Positions 1 to 8,665 of a stretch of DNA of 64,000 nt are shown one piece after another. Origin of the DNA: Pseudomonas sp. FP453. GTDB taxonomy: Bacteria > Pseudomonadota > Gammaproteobacteria > Pseudomonadales > Pseudomonadaceae. Each line of letters begins with the position of its first letter. Position 1 is the stretch's first letter. The notes under the pieces are model-generated. The model did not search any database, was not told where the DNA came from, and was given only the letters and a program-made list of their open reading frames with translations. The stretch is taken from contig NZ_CP117435.1 in NCBI RefSeq assembly GCF_030687495.1, positions 1,674,001 through 1,738,000 on the forward strand. Direction: 5' to 3'. Made by a program: the position numbers and the translations under genes.

Positions 1-14
1 TTATCGCCGGTTGA

Positions 15-836
15 TCAGTAGAACATCGAGCGTGCTTCATCCAGCTCGGCGCGCAGGGCTTCGCTGTAGGGGTCGACCCGCAGCTTCTTGAGGGCCGGCA
101 GGGTGGCGGCCGAGACATTCGCCAAGGGGTGGTCGGTTCCGCGATAGCAATACAGCACGGCGATTTGCACCAGGTCGATGTAGTCGAGGGTAGGGGAGTC
201 GCGCTCCATATCCAGGTACTGCCCCGGCAGGTTGGCGAGCATCTCCGGGAAATCCCAGCCGCGTAGCAGTTTGTCGCCGAGCAGCGGGTGGATGCTGTCG
301 ATCACATGGTTGAGTGCCACCGGGTCCGACAGCAGTTCGTAGTGGTCTTCGGCATAGGTCAGGATCGGCAGCACGCCAATCTGATGCACCAGGCCGCCCA
401 GGGCAGCCTGGTCCGGCTTGAGCTGGCTGTGGCTGCGGCACAACGCATAGCTGACGCCCGCCACTTCCAGGCTACGGCGCCAGACATCGCGCATCTTCTG
501 TTCGACCGCTTCGGAACGGGCGTGGAAGATCTGTTCCATCACCAGGCCGATGGCCAGGTTGCTGCTGTAGTTGGTGCCCAGCCGGGTGATGGCGGTGTGC
601 AGGTCGGTGACTTCCTGGGTCGCGCGCAACAACGGGCTGTTGACCACTTTGATCAGGCGTGCCGACAGCGCGGTGTCGCGCCCGATCACTTTGCTCAAGT
701 GGCTGATGCTGATGTCCGGGTCTTCAGCGGCCTGACGAATCTTCAGCGCCACTTCCGGTAATGTCGGCAGAACCAGGTCATCGTTGTCGATGGCCGTAAT
801 CAAAGCCTGTTGGACTTTTTCCGCCAGCTTGTTCAT
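15..836 (-). CDS. HDOD domain-containing protein
   Basis: The 273-residue protein is an HDOD protein: a degenerate HD-type helical domain (about residues 20-215) with a PTLPEVALKI entry segment, an SARLIKVVNSP core and the ALGGLVHQIGVLPIL stretch typical of the family. No second domain (GGDEF, EAL or receiver) is attached. HDOD proteins usually act as cytoplasmic signalling adaptors in motility, stress or c-di-GMP pathways; no catalytic role can be read from the sequence. The ATG at 836 gives a normal-length protein. It lies downstream of ygfZ on the same strand with a 36-base gap, so co-transcription is likely. The family call is secure and the function unknown. Confidence 0.9.
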   Translation of the reverse strand: MNKLAEKVQQALITAIDNDDLVLPTLPEVALKIRQAAEDPDISISHLSKVIGRDTALSARLIKVVNSPLLRATQEVTDLHTAITRLGTNYSSNLAIGLVMEQIFHARSEAVEQKMRDVWRRSLEVAGVSYALCRSHSQLKPDQAALGGLVHQIGVLPILTYAEDHYELLSDPVALNHVIDSIHPLLGDKLLRGWDFPEMLANLPGQYLDMERDSPTLDYIDLVQIAVLYCYRGTDHPLANVSAATLPALKKLRVDPYSEALRAELDEARSMFY

Positions 837-872
837 TCATGATCTCTAGGGTGTTGCAAAAAGGTACGGCGA

Positions 873-1814
873 CTAACGCTGGATCTCTCGATCACGGTCG
901 AGTGTGTAAGGCAGGTCAAGCAGGTGCAGACCGGGGCCTTCCAGGGTGCCGAGGTGCACATCGCCACTGTCGGCTGCTTCGGCTTGCAACACGGCCAAAA
1001 GTTCAACCGCCTGGTCAGCTTTTGCTGCAATCACCACTTCGCCGATCGAGCTGTTATGGCTGGGGGAAAACAGCGGGGTGCCTGGCTCGGGCATTTCAGC
1101 GCCATCGAGGCGCAAGCGGTACAGGCGACGCTTGAGCTTGCCCAGGTACTGCATGCGCGCGACGATTTCCTGGCCGGTGTAGCAGCCTTTCTTGAAGCTG
1201 ACGCCGCCGACGGCCTGCAGGTTGAGCATTTGCGGGATGAACAGCTCGCGGGTTTGCGCCATGACCTGGCCGATGCCGGCGCGGATCTGGCCCAGCAGCC
1301 ATTCGTTCAGACCTGCTTCTTTAAGCTGTGCAGTCAATTGGCTGCGTACGGCCTCGGCCTGTTCGACGGGCACCCAGAGTTCGGCGCGGCCGGGGGAAAC
1401 CCGAATGGCGATCAGGTGTTCAGTGCGGGCAACGCTGTCGGTGTCGGCGGGCAGTTCAAGGCCCAGGCCGGCCAGCGCTTGATCCGCATCCATCAGGCCG
1501 AAACGCACCCAGGCGGCGCTTTCGTCGGTGAGTTTGGATTTGGAGAACACCGCGTATTTCTTCAGGTCGGCCAGTTGCGGTTCCAGCAGCTCGCTGGCCA
1601 TGGCCAGTAACACGCCGTCACCTTGCAGCAGGATGCGGAAGCTCGACTGCATGCGCCCTTTTTGCGTGCAGCGCGCGCCGAGGCTGGCCTGGGTGTCGCT
1701 CAGGTAATTGAGGTTGCAGGTCAGTTGCCCTTGCAGGAACTTGGCAGCGTCGGCGCCGCGGACGGCGAGAACGCCTTCGTGGGACAGGGGGCAGAAGAAA
1801 GCGGAGTCAGCCAT
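873..1814 (-). CDS. ygfZ: Folate-binding Fe-S cluster assembly/repair protein YgfZ
   Basis: The 313-residue protein is a GcvT-like tetrahydrofolate-binding protein that supports Fe-S enzyme activity (for example the tRNA-modifying MiaB). The diagnostic signature KGCYTGQE is at residues 209-216, with the redox-active cysteine at Cys211. The N-terminal half carries the usual VRGADAAKFLQGQ segment, and the C-terminal region has a small beta-barrel. Length is slightly below the E. coli protein (326). The ATG at 1814 is separated from the divergent sdhE start by about 140 bases. The pairing with sdhE, whose product flavinylates an Fe-S/flavin enzyme, is a conserved gammaproteobacterial context. 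Confidence 0.93.
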   Translation of the reverse strand: MADSAFFCPLSHEGVLAVRGADAAKFLQGQLTCNLNYLSDTQASLGARCTQKGRMQSSFRILLQGDGVLLAMASELLEPQLADLKKYAVFSKSKLTDESAAWVRFGLMDADQALAGLGLELPADTDSVARTEHLIAIRVSPGRAELWVPVEQAEAVRSQLTAQLKEAGLNEWLLGQIRAGIGQVMAQTRELFIPQMLNLQAVGGVSFKKGCYTGQEIVARMQYLGKLKRRLYRLRLDGAEMPEPGTPLFSPSHNSSIGEVVIAAKADQAVELLAVLQAEAADSGDVHLGTLEGPGLHLLDLPYTLDRDREIQR

Positions 1815-1954
1815 GGGTCATCGCAGGTCAAAAAGTCATGGGTGCATCATAGAGGGGCGCCCGGCAAATGGATAGTTTCCGTATGGGGCGACCAAAGCCG
1901 ACTGTTCCGGTGCGGCCGGGCCTGTATACTTGCCGCCTATTTGAGGAGCGCTCC

Positions 1955-2209
1955 ATGGTCGAAGATGTAGAAATCAATCGCCTCTACTGGCACAGCCGTC
2001 GCGGCATGCTGGAGTTGGATGTGTTGCTGGTGCCTTTCACCAAGGAGGTCTACGCGACGCTCGACAAGGTGGACCGCGACCTCTACGTCCGGCTGCTGAC
2101 GTGCGAAGACCAGGACATGTTCGGCTGGTTCATGGAACGCGCCGAATCGGAAGACCCTGAGCTGCAGCGCATGGTTCGGATGATCCTGGATCGTGTCCAG
2201 CCCAAGTAA
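1955..2209 (+). CDS. sdhE: FAD assembly factor SdhE
   Basis: This 84-residue protein assists covalent attachment of FAD to the succinate dehydrogenase flavoprotein subunit. The flavinylation motif RGMLE lies at residues 16-20, followed by LDVLLVPF and the acidic [15 protein letters not shown] region typical of the family. The open frame extends upstream to 1868, but the ATG at 1955 is chosen because it has a good Shine-Dalgarno (GAGGAG at 1943-1948) and gives the family's usual length and N-terminus. It overlaps the start of the next gene by 17 bases. Confidence 0.93.
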   Translation: MVEDVEINRLYWHSRRGMLELDVLLVPFTKEVYATLDKVDRDLYVRLLTCEDQDMFGWFMERAESEDPELQRMVRMILDRVQPK

Positions 2210-2639
2210 TACGTTTGAATGCCGCTGGCAGGCCTCACGGCTGTTGCTGGCGGCGTATCTCCTTGCCCAGCTGTTCGCGCTGGGTGCGCTGTTGTCCCTC
2301 GACCTGCCTTATTCAAGCCTCGGCGTGCTGGTGTGCCTGGCGCATGCCGCCTGGGTTTTGCCGCGCCATGTGCTGCTGACTCACCGTTCGTCTGTTCGTG
2401 GCCTGCGCCGCGATGAAAGCGGCTGGCAGTTGTGGAGCGCGGCGCGTGGCTGGCATGGCGTGCAGTTGCGTCCCGACAGCCTGGCGTTGCCGTTGATCGT
2501 GGTGCTGCGTTATCGCGTGCCGGGGCAGTGGTGGGTGCGTTCGATCTGTGTGCCGGCCGATTCGCAGGCTGCCGATCTGCATCGGCGCCTGCGGGTGCGT
2601 TTGAAGTTCAGTCGCCGTAGGTGGTTGGCACCAGGATAG
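2193..2639 (+). CDS. ygfX: YgfX/CptA-like inner-membrane protein
   Basis: The 148-residue protein begins at a GTG inside the end of sdhE. It has two closely spaced hydrophobic helices near the N-terminus (about residues 13-55) and a basic cytosolic tail rich in Trp and Arg, matching the YgfX/CptA family that forms a conserved operon with sdhE. In E. coli YgfX was described as a membrane toxin acting on FtsZ and MreB, although its status as part of a genuine toxin-antitoxin pair is debated. The 3' end overlaps convergent nadB by 32 bases. The name rests on context, topology and length more than on long motifs. Confidence 0.75.
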   Translation: MSSPSNTFECRWQASRLLLAAYLLAQLFALGALLSLDLPYSSLGVLVCLAHAAWVLPRHVLLTHRSSVRGLRRDESGWQLWSAARGWHGVQLRPDSLALPLIVVLRYRVPGQWWVRSICVPADSQAADLHRRLRVRLKFSRRRWLAPG

Positions 2640-4224
2640 TGTCGCGGGCCTCGGGCAGCATGTCGGGGTAGTCGAGGGTGTAATGCAGGCCGCGGCTTTC
2701 CTTGCGTTCCATGGCGGAGCGAATCATCAGTTCCGCCACTTGGGCCAGGTTGCGCAACTCGATCAGGTCGCGGCTGACTTTATAGTTGCTGTAGAACTCG
2801 TCGATCTCATCCAGCAGCAGCCGCACGCGATGTTGCGCGCGTTGCAGGCGCTTGTTGGTGCGCACGATCCCCACGTAGTCCCACATGAACCGCCGCAGCT
2901 CGTCCCAGTTGTGGGCGATGATCACGTCTTCGTCCGAATCGGTGACCTGGCTCGCGTCCCAGCGGGGCAGGGCGTCTGGCACGGCGATGCGCGGCAGTTG
3001 TTCGAGGATGTCCGCCGCCGCCGAGCGCGCGTAGACGAAGCATTCGAGCAGCGAATTGCTGGCCATGCGGTTGGCGCCGTGCAGGCCGGTGAAGCTGGTT
3101 TCGCCAATCGCATACAGGCCGGGCACGTCGGTGCGGCCGTGTTGGTCGACCATCACGCCGCCGCAGGTGTAGTGCGCGGCCGGGACCACGGGGATCGGGC
3201 CTTTGGTGATGTCGATGTTGAACGTCAGGCAGCGCTCGTAGACGGTCGGGAAGTGCGTCTTGATGAAGGCTTCGGGCTTGTGGCTGATGTCCAGGTACAC
3301 GCAGTCGATGCCCAGGCGCTTCATTTCATGGTCGATGGCGCGGGCGACGATGTCCCGTGGCGCCAGTTCGGCGCGGGGGTCGAAGCGCTGCATGAAACGC
3401 TCGCCGTTCGGCAGCTTCAGGTGGGCGCCTTCGCCGCGCAGCGCTTCGGTGATGAGGAAACTCTTGGCCTGCGGGTGGTACAGGCAGGTCGGGTGGAACT
3501 GGTTGAACTCCAGGTTGGCCACCCGGCAGCCCGAGCGCCAGGCCATGGCGATGCCGTCGCCACAAGCACCGTCGGGGTTGCTGGTATAGAGGTAGACCTT
3601 GGCGGCGCCGCCTGAGGCGAGGATGGTGAAGCGTGCGCCGTAGGTATCGACTTCGCCGCTGGCGCGGTTGAGTACGTAGGCGCCGAGGCAGCGCTCGCCG
3701 TCCAGGCCCAGGCGTTTTTCGGTGATCAGGTCGACGGCGACGCGTTGCTCCAGCAGTTCGATGTTGGGGCGTTGGCGGGCTTGTTCGAGCAGGGTCTTGA
3801 AGATGGCGGCGCCGGTGGCGTCGGCGGCGTGGATGATGCGCCGGTGGCTGTGGCCGCCCTCGCGGGTCAGGTGGAACTCGAAACCGCCATCGTCGCTGCC
3901 CGCGTGTTCATCGCGGGTGAACGGCACGCCTTGGTCGATCAGCCATTGGATCGCTTCGCGGCTATGCTCGACGGTGAAGCGCACGGCGTCTTCGTTGCAC
4001 AGGCCGCCGCCGGCGTTGAGGGTGTCTTCGACGTGGGATTGCACCGTGTCAGTGTCGTCCAGCACGGCGGCGACGCCGCCCTGGGCCCAGAATGTCGAGC
4101 CGTTGGCCAGGTTGCCTTTGCTCAGTACGGCAATTCGCAGGTGGCTGGGGAGGGTCAGCGCCAGGCTCAAGCCGGCCGCGCCGCTACCGATCACCAGAAC
4201 ATCGTGTTGAAACTGTTGGCTCAT
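2608..4224 (-). CDS. nadB: L-aspartate oxidase NadB
   Basis: The 538-residue flavoenzyme oxidises L-aspartate to iminoaspartate, the first step of de novo NAD synthesis; NadA then makes quinolinate. The N-terminal FAD-binding motif [13 protein letters not shown] is followed by the [12 protein letters not shown] segment. Also visible are the substrate/FAD region HPTCLYHP, the [21 protein letters not shown] block and the [16 protein letters not shown] motif of the succinate dehydrogenase/fumarate reductase flavoprotein family. Length matches the family. It is a single gene transcribed away from algU, a classic Pseudomonas arrangement. Confidence 0.97.
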   Translation of the reverse strand: MSQQFQHDVLVIGSGAAGLSLALTLPSHLRIAVLSKGNLANGSTFWAQGGVAAVLDDTDTVQSHVEDTLNAGGGLCNEDAVRFTVEHSREAIQWLIDQGVPFTRDEHAGSDDGGFEFHLTREGGHSHRRIIHAADATGAAIFKTLLEQARQRPNIELLEQRVAVDLITEKRLGLDGERCLGAYVLNRASGEVDTYGARFTILASGGAAKVYLYTSNPDGACGDGIAMAWRSGCRVANLEFNQFHPTCLYHPQAKSFLITEALRGEGAHLKLPNGERFMQRFDPRAELAPRDIVARAIDHEMKRLGIDCVYLDISHKPEAFIKTHFPTVYERCLTFNIDITKGPIPVVPAAHYTCGGVMVDQHGRTDVPGLYAIGETSFTGLHGANRMASNSLLECFVYARSAAADILEQLPRIAVPDALPRWDASQVTDSDEDVIIAHNWDELRRFMWDYVGIVRTNKRLQRAQHRVRLLLDEIDEFYSNYKVSRDLIELRNLAQVAELMIRSAMERKESRGLHYTLDYPDMLPEARDTILVPTTYGD

Positions 4225-4407
4225 TTGAAGGATTCCGCAAAAAGCGATCCAAAGGACTGGCGCAAACAGGACGCCTGGATCGGCGAATCAAAGGGTCACA
4301 CGGGCTACTAGTATATAGAGGGGCTGAGCGGCACAATAGCCGGGCATTCGTGGCAATGTGAGATTACGGTGCACGGCGTGGGTAAAATCGGCCGGTTATT
4401 GAAGTGG

Positions 4408-4435
4408 GAACTTTTTGCATAAGCCCCGACTCAAT
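4408..4435 (+). promoter_or_regulatory. Distal AlgU (sigma-E type) promoter of algU
   Basis: A -35 GAACTT at 4408-4413, a 17-base spacer and a -10 TCAAT at 4431-4435 match the ECF sigma-E/AlgU promoter form (GAACTT, N16-17, TCnna). It lies about 250 bases before algU and is likely an autoregulatory promoter. Confidence 0.72.
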
Positions 4436-4601
4436 AGCAGGTTGCCCGAAAGCTGGGAAAACGTTGAGTTTATTGGCCCGTCGGGTGCATTGGACGCGTC
4501 AGAAAACCGGCGACAAGATTATTCGCGCAGTCGGCGTTGCCCGTGCTGCGTTTTTCGTGTGTGCCAAATCAGTGCATGCCGGAAACTTGCTTTGAGGGGG
4601 A

Positions 4602-4628
4602 GAACTTTTGCGAAAAGTCCTAGTCTAT
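4602..4628 (+). promoter_or_regulatory. Proximal AlgU (sigma-E type) promoter of algU
   Basis: GAACTT at 4602-4607, a 16-base spacer and TCTAT at 4624-4628 form a second AlgU-type promoter about 60 bases before the algU start. Two such promoters imply that the sigma factor drives its own operon. The transcript start is predicted, not shown. Confidence 0.78.
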
Positions 4629-4687
4629 GTTTGCAAGCCTGATCGTTTAGTTATGCAAGCCTCCTTCAAGCACAACGAGGAGTGTTC

Positions 4688-5269
4688 ATGCTAACCCAGG
4701 AAGAGGATCAGCAGCTGGTCGAGCGCGTTCAACGCGGCGACAAGCGCGCATTTGATCTGCTAGTGCTGAAATACCAGCACAAAATTCTCGGGTTGATCGT
4801 GCGGTTTGTGCACGACACCCATGAAGCGCAGGACGTTGCACAGGAAGCCTTTATCAAGGCCTACCGTGCACTTGGCAATTTCCGCGGTGACAGTGCGTTT
4901 TACACGTGGCTGTACCGCATCGCCATCAACACGGCGAAGAACTATCTGGTGTCTCGCGGACGCCGCCCACCGGATAGCGATGTTAGTTCAGAAGATGCTG
5001 AATTCTACGATGGTGATCACGGCCTCAAAGATCTCGAGTCGCCGGAGCGTGCATTGCTGCGCGACGAGATCGAAGGCACCGTTCATCGCACTATTCAGCA
5101 ACTGCCAGAAGATTTGCGTACGGCGTTAACTTTACGTGAATTCGACGGTCTGAGTTACGAAGACATTGCGAGCGTCATGCAGTGTCCGGTGGGGACTGTA
5201 CGGTCACGGATCTTCCGGGCCCGGGAAGCCATCGATAAAGCCTTGCAACCGTTGTTGCAGGAAAACTAA
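4688..5269 (+). CDS. algU: ECF sigma factor AlgU (RpoE, sigma-22)
   Basis: This 193-residue ECF sigma factor directs RNA polymerase to envelope-stress and alginate genes. Sigma region 2 (about residues 8-80) includes DAQ/HEAQDVAQEAFIKAYRALGNFRGDSAFYTWLYRIAINTAKN-type sequence; region 4 (about 125-185) contains LREFDGLSYEDIASVMQCPVGTVRSRIFRAR, a helix-turn-helix. The ATG at 4688 is preferred to the GTG two codons upstream because AGGAG in CGAGGAGTG is correctly spaced and MLTQEEDQQL is the expected N-terminus. It is followed 32 bases later by its anti-sigma factor MucA. Confidence 0.98.
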   Translation: MLTQEEDQQLVERVQRGDKRAFDLLVLKYQHKILGLIVRFVHDTHEAQDVAQEAFIKAYRALGNFRGDSAFYTWLYRIAINTAKNYLVSRGRRPPDSDVSSEDAEFYDGDHGLKDLESPERALLRDEIEGTVHRTIQQLPEDLRTALTLREFDGLSYEDIASVMQCPVGTVRSRIFRAREAIDKALQPLLQEN

Positions 5270-5301
5270 AGACAGCGGCGACAGCCAAGAGAGGAACCGC
5301 C

Positions 5302-5889
5302 ATGAGTCGTGATGCCCTGCAGGAATCGCTGTCCGCAGTGATGGATAACGAAGCGGATGAACTGGAACTTCGTCGAGTGCTCAACGCATTTGATGATGCC
5401 GAAACCCGTGATACCTGGTCTCGTTACCAAGTCGCTCGGGCGGTGATGCACAAGGATCTACTAATCCCTCGTCTGGATATTGCTGCGGCCGTTTCTGCCG
5501 CACTAGCTGATGAAGCCGTTCCGGCAAAAGCTGCTCGTGGTCCATGGCGTAGCCTGGGTCGCCTGGCAGTTGCTGCCTCGGTGACCGTCGCGGTATTGGC
5601 AGGTGTTCGCCTGTACAACCAGGACGAAATCGCCGGCGCCGAACTGGCCCAGCAGACTCAGCAACCGGTGATGGCTGGACCTCAGGTCAAAGGCCCAGCG
5701 GTACTGGCCGGCTACAAGGAAAGCTCTGACACCACCGGTCCGATGGCCAATGGTGTTCTGCAAGGGCAATCCGGCTGGCAGGACCAGCGTCTTCCAGGCT
5801 ACCTGCGCCAACACGCTCAGGAATCAGCTCTGAAAGGCACTGAAACCGCTCTGCCCTATGCTCGCGCAGCAAGCCTGGAAAACCGCTAA
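5302..5889 (+). CDS. mucA: Anti-sigma factor MucA
   Basis: This 195-residue inner-membrane anti-sigma factor sequesters AlgU. The N-terminal cytosolic domain (about 1-80) starts MSRDALQESLSAVMDNEAD and is the RseA/MucA sigma-binding fold. One transmembrane helix lies at about residues 84-103, followed by a periplasmic tail that MucB binds and that the site-1 protease attacks under stress. The reading frame is intact to SLENR, so no mucoid-type truncation is present. RBS is GAGAGGAACCGCC before the ATG. Operon: algU-mucA-mucB. Confidence 0.96.
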   Translation: MSRDALQESLSAVMDNEADELELRRVLNAFDDAETRDTWSRYQVARAVMHKDLLIPRLDIAAAVSAALADEAVPAKAARGPWRSLGRLAVAASVTVAVLAGVRLYNQDEIAGAELAQQTQQPVMAGPQVKGPAVLAGYKESSDTTGPMANGVLQGQSGWQDQRLPGYLRQHAQESALKGTETALPYARAASLENR

Positions 5890-5904
5890 TCCGTAAGGAG
5901 CTCT

Positions 5905-6867
5905 ATGCGCGCCATACCGCTCCTTACGCTTTTGCTCAGTGGTTGGTTTGCACTCCCCGCCCACGCCGATGAAGCCCAAGACTGGCTGACTCGACTTGGG
6001 CGTGCAGAGCAGCAGCAAAGCTTTCAAGGTACGTTCGTCTACGAGCGTAATGGCAGTTTTTCTACCCATGACATCTGGCATCGCGTCCAGGACGGTCAGG
6101 TCCGTGAGCGGCTCTTGCAGCTCGATGGTTCGGCCCAGGAAGTCGTGCGGTTGGATGGCCGTACCCAGTGTGTCAGCGGCGCCCTTGTCGCAGGCCTTGG
6201 TAATTCGCGTGATGCACCATCACGTGCGCTTGATCCGCAAAAACTCAATGAATTCTATGAGCTGGCCGTCATCGGTAAATCCCGTGTGGCCGGTCGTAAT
6301 GCGGTGATCGTTTCAATCACGCCGCGTGATCAATATCGGTACGGCTTTGAACTGCACCTGGACCGTGAAACCGCCTTGCCGCTCAAGTCCCTGTTGCTCA
6401 ATGACCAAGGGCAGCTGCTGGAGCGTTTCCAGTTCACGCGCTTGAACACGTCGGCCGTGCCTGAGGATCGGGATTTACAACCCAGCAGCGAATGCACGCC
6501 CATTGCCGCAGCCAACGGTAACGCGTCAGAAGTTGCGCCAACCGAACACTGGCATATGGAATGGTTGCCGCCAGGCTTTCAACTGACCAACAGCAGTGCC
6601 CGCACAGACACCCAGACAAAAGCCACCGTCGATAGCCTGATGTATGAAGACGGCCTGGCGCGTTTCTCGGTGTTCCTTGAGCCGATCAACGACGCAAGCG
6701 TGACTGAGACCCGTACCCAGCTGGGCCCTACGGTTGCCGTATCGCGCCGCCTGAATACGGTGGATGGCGAGATGATGGTGACCGTTGTTGGCGAAATCCC
6801 CATCGGCACCGCCGAACGCATCGCGCTATCCGTGCGCGGTGAAAAAAAGACCACCGCCCAGCCGTGA
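5905..6867 (+). CDS. mucB: Periplasmic sigma-factor regulator MucB (RseB family)
   Basis: This 320-residue periplasmic protein binds the MucA periplasmic domain and protects it from cleavage. A Sec signal peptide ends at about residue 21 (PAHA before DEAQDW). The large N-terminal domain (about 25-200) resembles the LolA/LppX fold that senses lipid or LPS signals, and the smaller C-terminal domain (about 215-315) contacts MucA. AAGGAG precedes the ATG, and it starts 15 bases after mucA. No mucC follows; instead there is a 235-base gap before mucD. Confidence 0.95.
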   Translation: MRAIPLLTLLLSGWFALPAHADEAQDWLTRLGRAEQQQSFQGTFVYERNGSFSTHDIWHRVQDGQVRERLLQLDGSAQEVVRLDGRTQCVSGALVAGLGNSRDAPSRALDPQKLNEFYELAVIGKSRVAGRNAVIVSITPRDQYRYGFELHLDRETALPLKSLLLNDQGQLLERFQFTRLNTSAVPEDRDLQPSSECTPIAAANGNASEVAPTEHWHMEWLPPGFQLTNSSARTDTQTKATVDSLMYEDGLARFSVFLEPINDASVTETRTQLGPTVAVSRRLNTVDGEMMVTVVGEIPIGTAERIALSVRGEKKTTAQP

Positions 6868-6987
6868 GTTGTTAATCCTATGTTCATCTTGAGCTTTCAC
6901 TGTGAAGCCCATGCCGGGTCGGTTGCCGAGAGCATGAAATGAATGGATCAGCATTTTCACTTGCAAAAATCCCCCATGTTTTTTATA

Positions 6988-7033
6988 GGTCAGGGCTTGT
7001 CGGCCCTGGCCATGTTTTGTTCGCGGAACAAAA
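6988..7033 (+). other. Two adjacent inverted repeats in the mucB-mucD gap
   Basis: A 9-bp stem with one G.U pair (arms 6988-6996 and 7003-7011) is immediately followed by a perfect 8-bp inverted repeat, TTTTGTTC/GAACAAAA (arms 7015-7022 and 7026-7033). The first hairpin followed by a T-rich stretch could attenuate transcription from mucB, and the second could be a protein site or alternative hairpin before mucD. The gap (6868-7102) has no coding sequence where P. aeruginosa carries mucC. Confidence 0.5.
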
Positions 7034-7102
7034 ATGTCGGTCGCAGTTTCCGGCGTTTCTTGAACCCTGTCGCTCAACCCTGCTCGTCGTAACGGGAGCT
7101 GT

Positions 7103-8539
7103 ATGTCGATACCACGTTTGAAGTCTTACCTATCCATCGTCGCCACGGTATTGGTGCTGGGCCAGGCCTTGCCTGCGCAAGCGGCCGAGCTGCCTGACTT
7201 CACCCAATTGGTTGAACAGGCCTCGCCTGCGGTGGTGAACATCAGTACCACGCAGAAACTGCCGGATCGCAAAGTCTCCAACCAGCAGATGCCAGACCTG
7301 GAAGGCCTGCCGCCGATGTTGCGCGAGTTCTTCGAGCGCGGCATGCCGCAACAGCGTTCCCCGCGCGGTGGCGGTGGCCAGCGTGAGGCCCAGTCCTTGG
7401 GGTCGGGTTTCATCATTTCGCCGGATGGCTACATCCTCACCAACAACCACGTGATTGCCGACGCTGACGAGATCCTCGTACGCCTGGCGGATCGCAGCGA
7501 GCTGAAAGCCAAGCTGGTGGGCACTGACCCGCGCTCCGACGTGGCCTTGCTGAAGATCGAAGGCAAAGACCTGCCCGTGCTGAAGCTGGGTAAATCCCAG
7601 GACTTGAAAGCCGGGCAGTGGGTGGTCGCCATCGGTTCGCCGTTTGGTTTTGACCACACCGTGACCCAAGGTATCGTCAGCGCCATTGGCCGCAGCCTGC
7701 CGAACGAGAACTACGTGCCGTTCATCCAGACCGACGTGCCGATCAACCCGGGCAACTCCGGCGGTCCGCTGTTCAACCTGGCCGGCGAAGTGGTGGGTAT
7801 CAACTCGCAGATCTACACCCGTTCCGGTGGTTTCATGGGCGTGTCGTTCGCCATCCCGATCGACGTGGCCATGGACGTTTCCAACCAGCTGAAAAGCGGT
7901 GGCAAGGTCAGCCGTGGCTGGTTGGGCGTGGTGATCCAGGAAGTGAACAAGGACCTGGCTGAGTCGTTTGGTCTCGACAAACCGGCGGGTGCCCTGGTTG
8001 CACAGATCCAGGACGATGGCCCTGCGGCCAAAGGTGGTTTGCAGGTAGGTGACGTGATCCTGACCATGAACGGCCAGCCGATCGTCATGTCGGCGGATCT
8101 GCCCCATCTGGTCGGCGCGCTCAAGGCGGGCAGCAAGGCCAAGCTGGAAGTGATCCGTGAAGGCAAGCGCCAGAACGTTGAGCTGACAGTCGGTGCCATC
8201 CCGGAAGAGGGCGCCACGCTGGATGCCCTGGGCAACGCCAAGCCGGGTGTCGAGCGCAGCAGCAATCGTTTGGGCATTGCCGTGGTCGAGCTGACCGATG
8301 AGCAGAAGAAAAGCTTCGACCTCAAGAGTGGCGTGGTGATCAAGGAAGTGCAGGACGGTCCTGCTTCCCTGATCGGCCTGCAGCCAGGTGATGTCATCAC
8401 CCACCTGAACAATCAGGCGATCGACAGCACCAAGCAGTTCACCGACATCGCCAAGGCGCTGCCGAAGAATCGCTCGGTGTCGATGCGTGTGTTGCGTCAG
8501 GGACGTGCCAGCTTCATTACCTTCAAGCTGGCCGAGTAA
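7103..8539 (+). CDS. mucD: DegP-like periplasmic serine protease MucD
   Basis: This 478-residue HtrA/DegP protease/chaperone removes misfolded envelope proteins and negatively controls AlgU activity. A signal peptide ends at about residue 28 (AQA before AELPDF). The trypsin-like domain has the triad His116 (TNNHVIAD), Asp146 (DPRSDVALL) and Ser219 (NPGNSGGPLF). Two PDZ domains follow, about residues 265-355 and 385-475. CGGGAG precedes the ATG. A strong terminator follows, ending the algU cluster. Because 235 bases separate it from mucB, it may also have its own promoter. Confidence 0.97.
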   Translation: MSIPRLKSYLSIVATVLVLGQALPAQAAELPDFTQLVEQASPAVVNISTTQKLPDRKVSNQQMPDLEGLPPMLREFFERGMPQQRSPRGGGGQREAQSLGSGFIISPDGYILTNNHVIADADEILVRLADRSELKAKLVGTDPRSDVALLKIEGKDLPVLKLGKSQDLKAGQWVVAIGSPFGFDHTVTQGIVSAIGRSLPNENYVPFIQTDVPINPGNSGGPLFNLAGEVVGINSQIYTRSGGFMGVSFAIPIDVAMDVSNQLKSGGKVSRGWLGVVIQEVNKDLAESFGLDKPAGALVAQIQDDGPAAKGGLQVGDVILTMNGQPIVMSADLPHLVGALKAGSKAKLEVIREGKRQNVELTVGAIPEEGATLDALGNAKPGVERSSNRLGIAVVELTDEQKKSFDLKSGVVIKEVQDGPASLIGLQPGDVITHLNNQAIDSTKQFTDIAKALPKNRSVSMRVLRQGRASFITFKLAE

Positions 8540-8557
8540 TCCGCTAGCTCAATAAAA

Positions 8558-8595
8558 AGCCCCGCCTTCGGTCAGCGAAGGCGGGGCTATTTTGT
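8558..8595 (+). terminator. Rho-independent terminator after mucD
   Basis: A perfect 13-bp GC-rich stem (arms 8558-8570 and 8576-8588, loop GTCAG) is followed by ATTTTG. The A-run before the left arm makes it potentially bidirectional. Confidence 0.9.
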
Positions 8596-8615
8596 GGGCG
8601 GAATTTGCTGGCTCA

Positions 8616-8646
8616 GATCGCTCCCACGTGGAGCATGGGAACGATC
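8616..8646. repeat. Short imperfect palindrome, REP-like
   Basis: Arms GATCGCTCCCA (8616-8626) and TGGGAACGATC (8636-8646) pair with one mismatch around a 9-base loop. It resembles small dispersed palindromes of fluorescent pseudomonads but differs from the main REP family seen elsewhere here. Confidence 0.45.
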
Positions 8647-8665
8647 AAACTCACCGTGCGGGGGT

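Larger units (their letters stand above)
4225..4687. other. Long intergenic regulatory region between nadB and algU
   Basis: These 463 bases hold no convincing gene. The left part must contain the nadB promoter and leader. The right part contains two AlgU-type promoters, annotated separately. The two short frames present (4404-4595 and 4415-4642) share no recognisable family features and overlap the promoters. No tRNA or clear terminator is seen. Confidence 0.6.

Noticed and set aside
4404..4642. Short frames (63 and 75 residues) upstream of algU
   Set aside because: They overlap the AlgU promoters, lack family features and have no convincing RBS.
7130..8404. 424-residue minus-strand frame opposite mucD
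   Set aside because: Shadow of mucD; mucD has all catalytic residues and an RBS.
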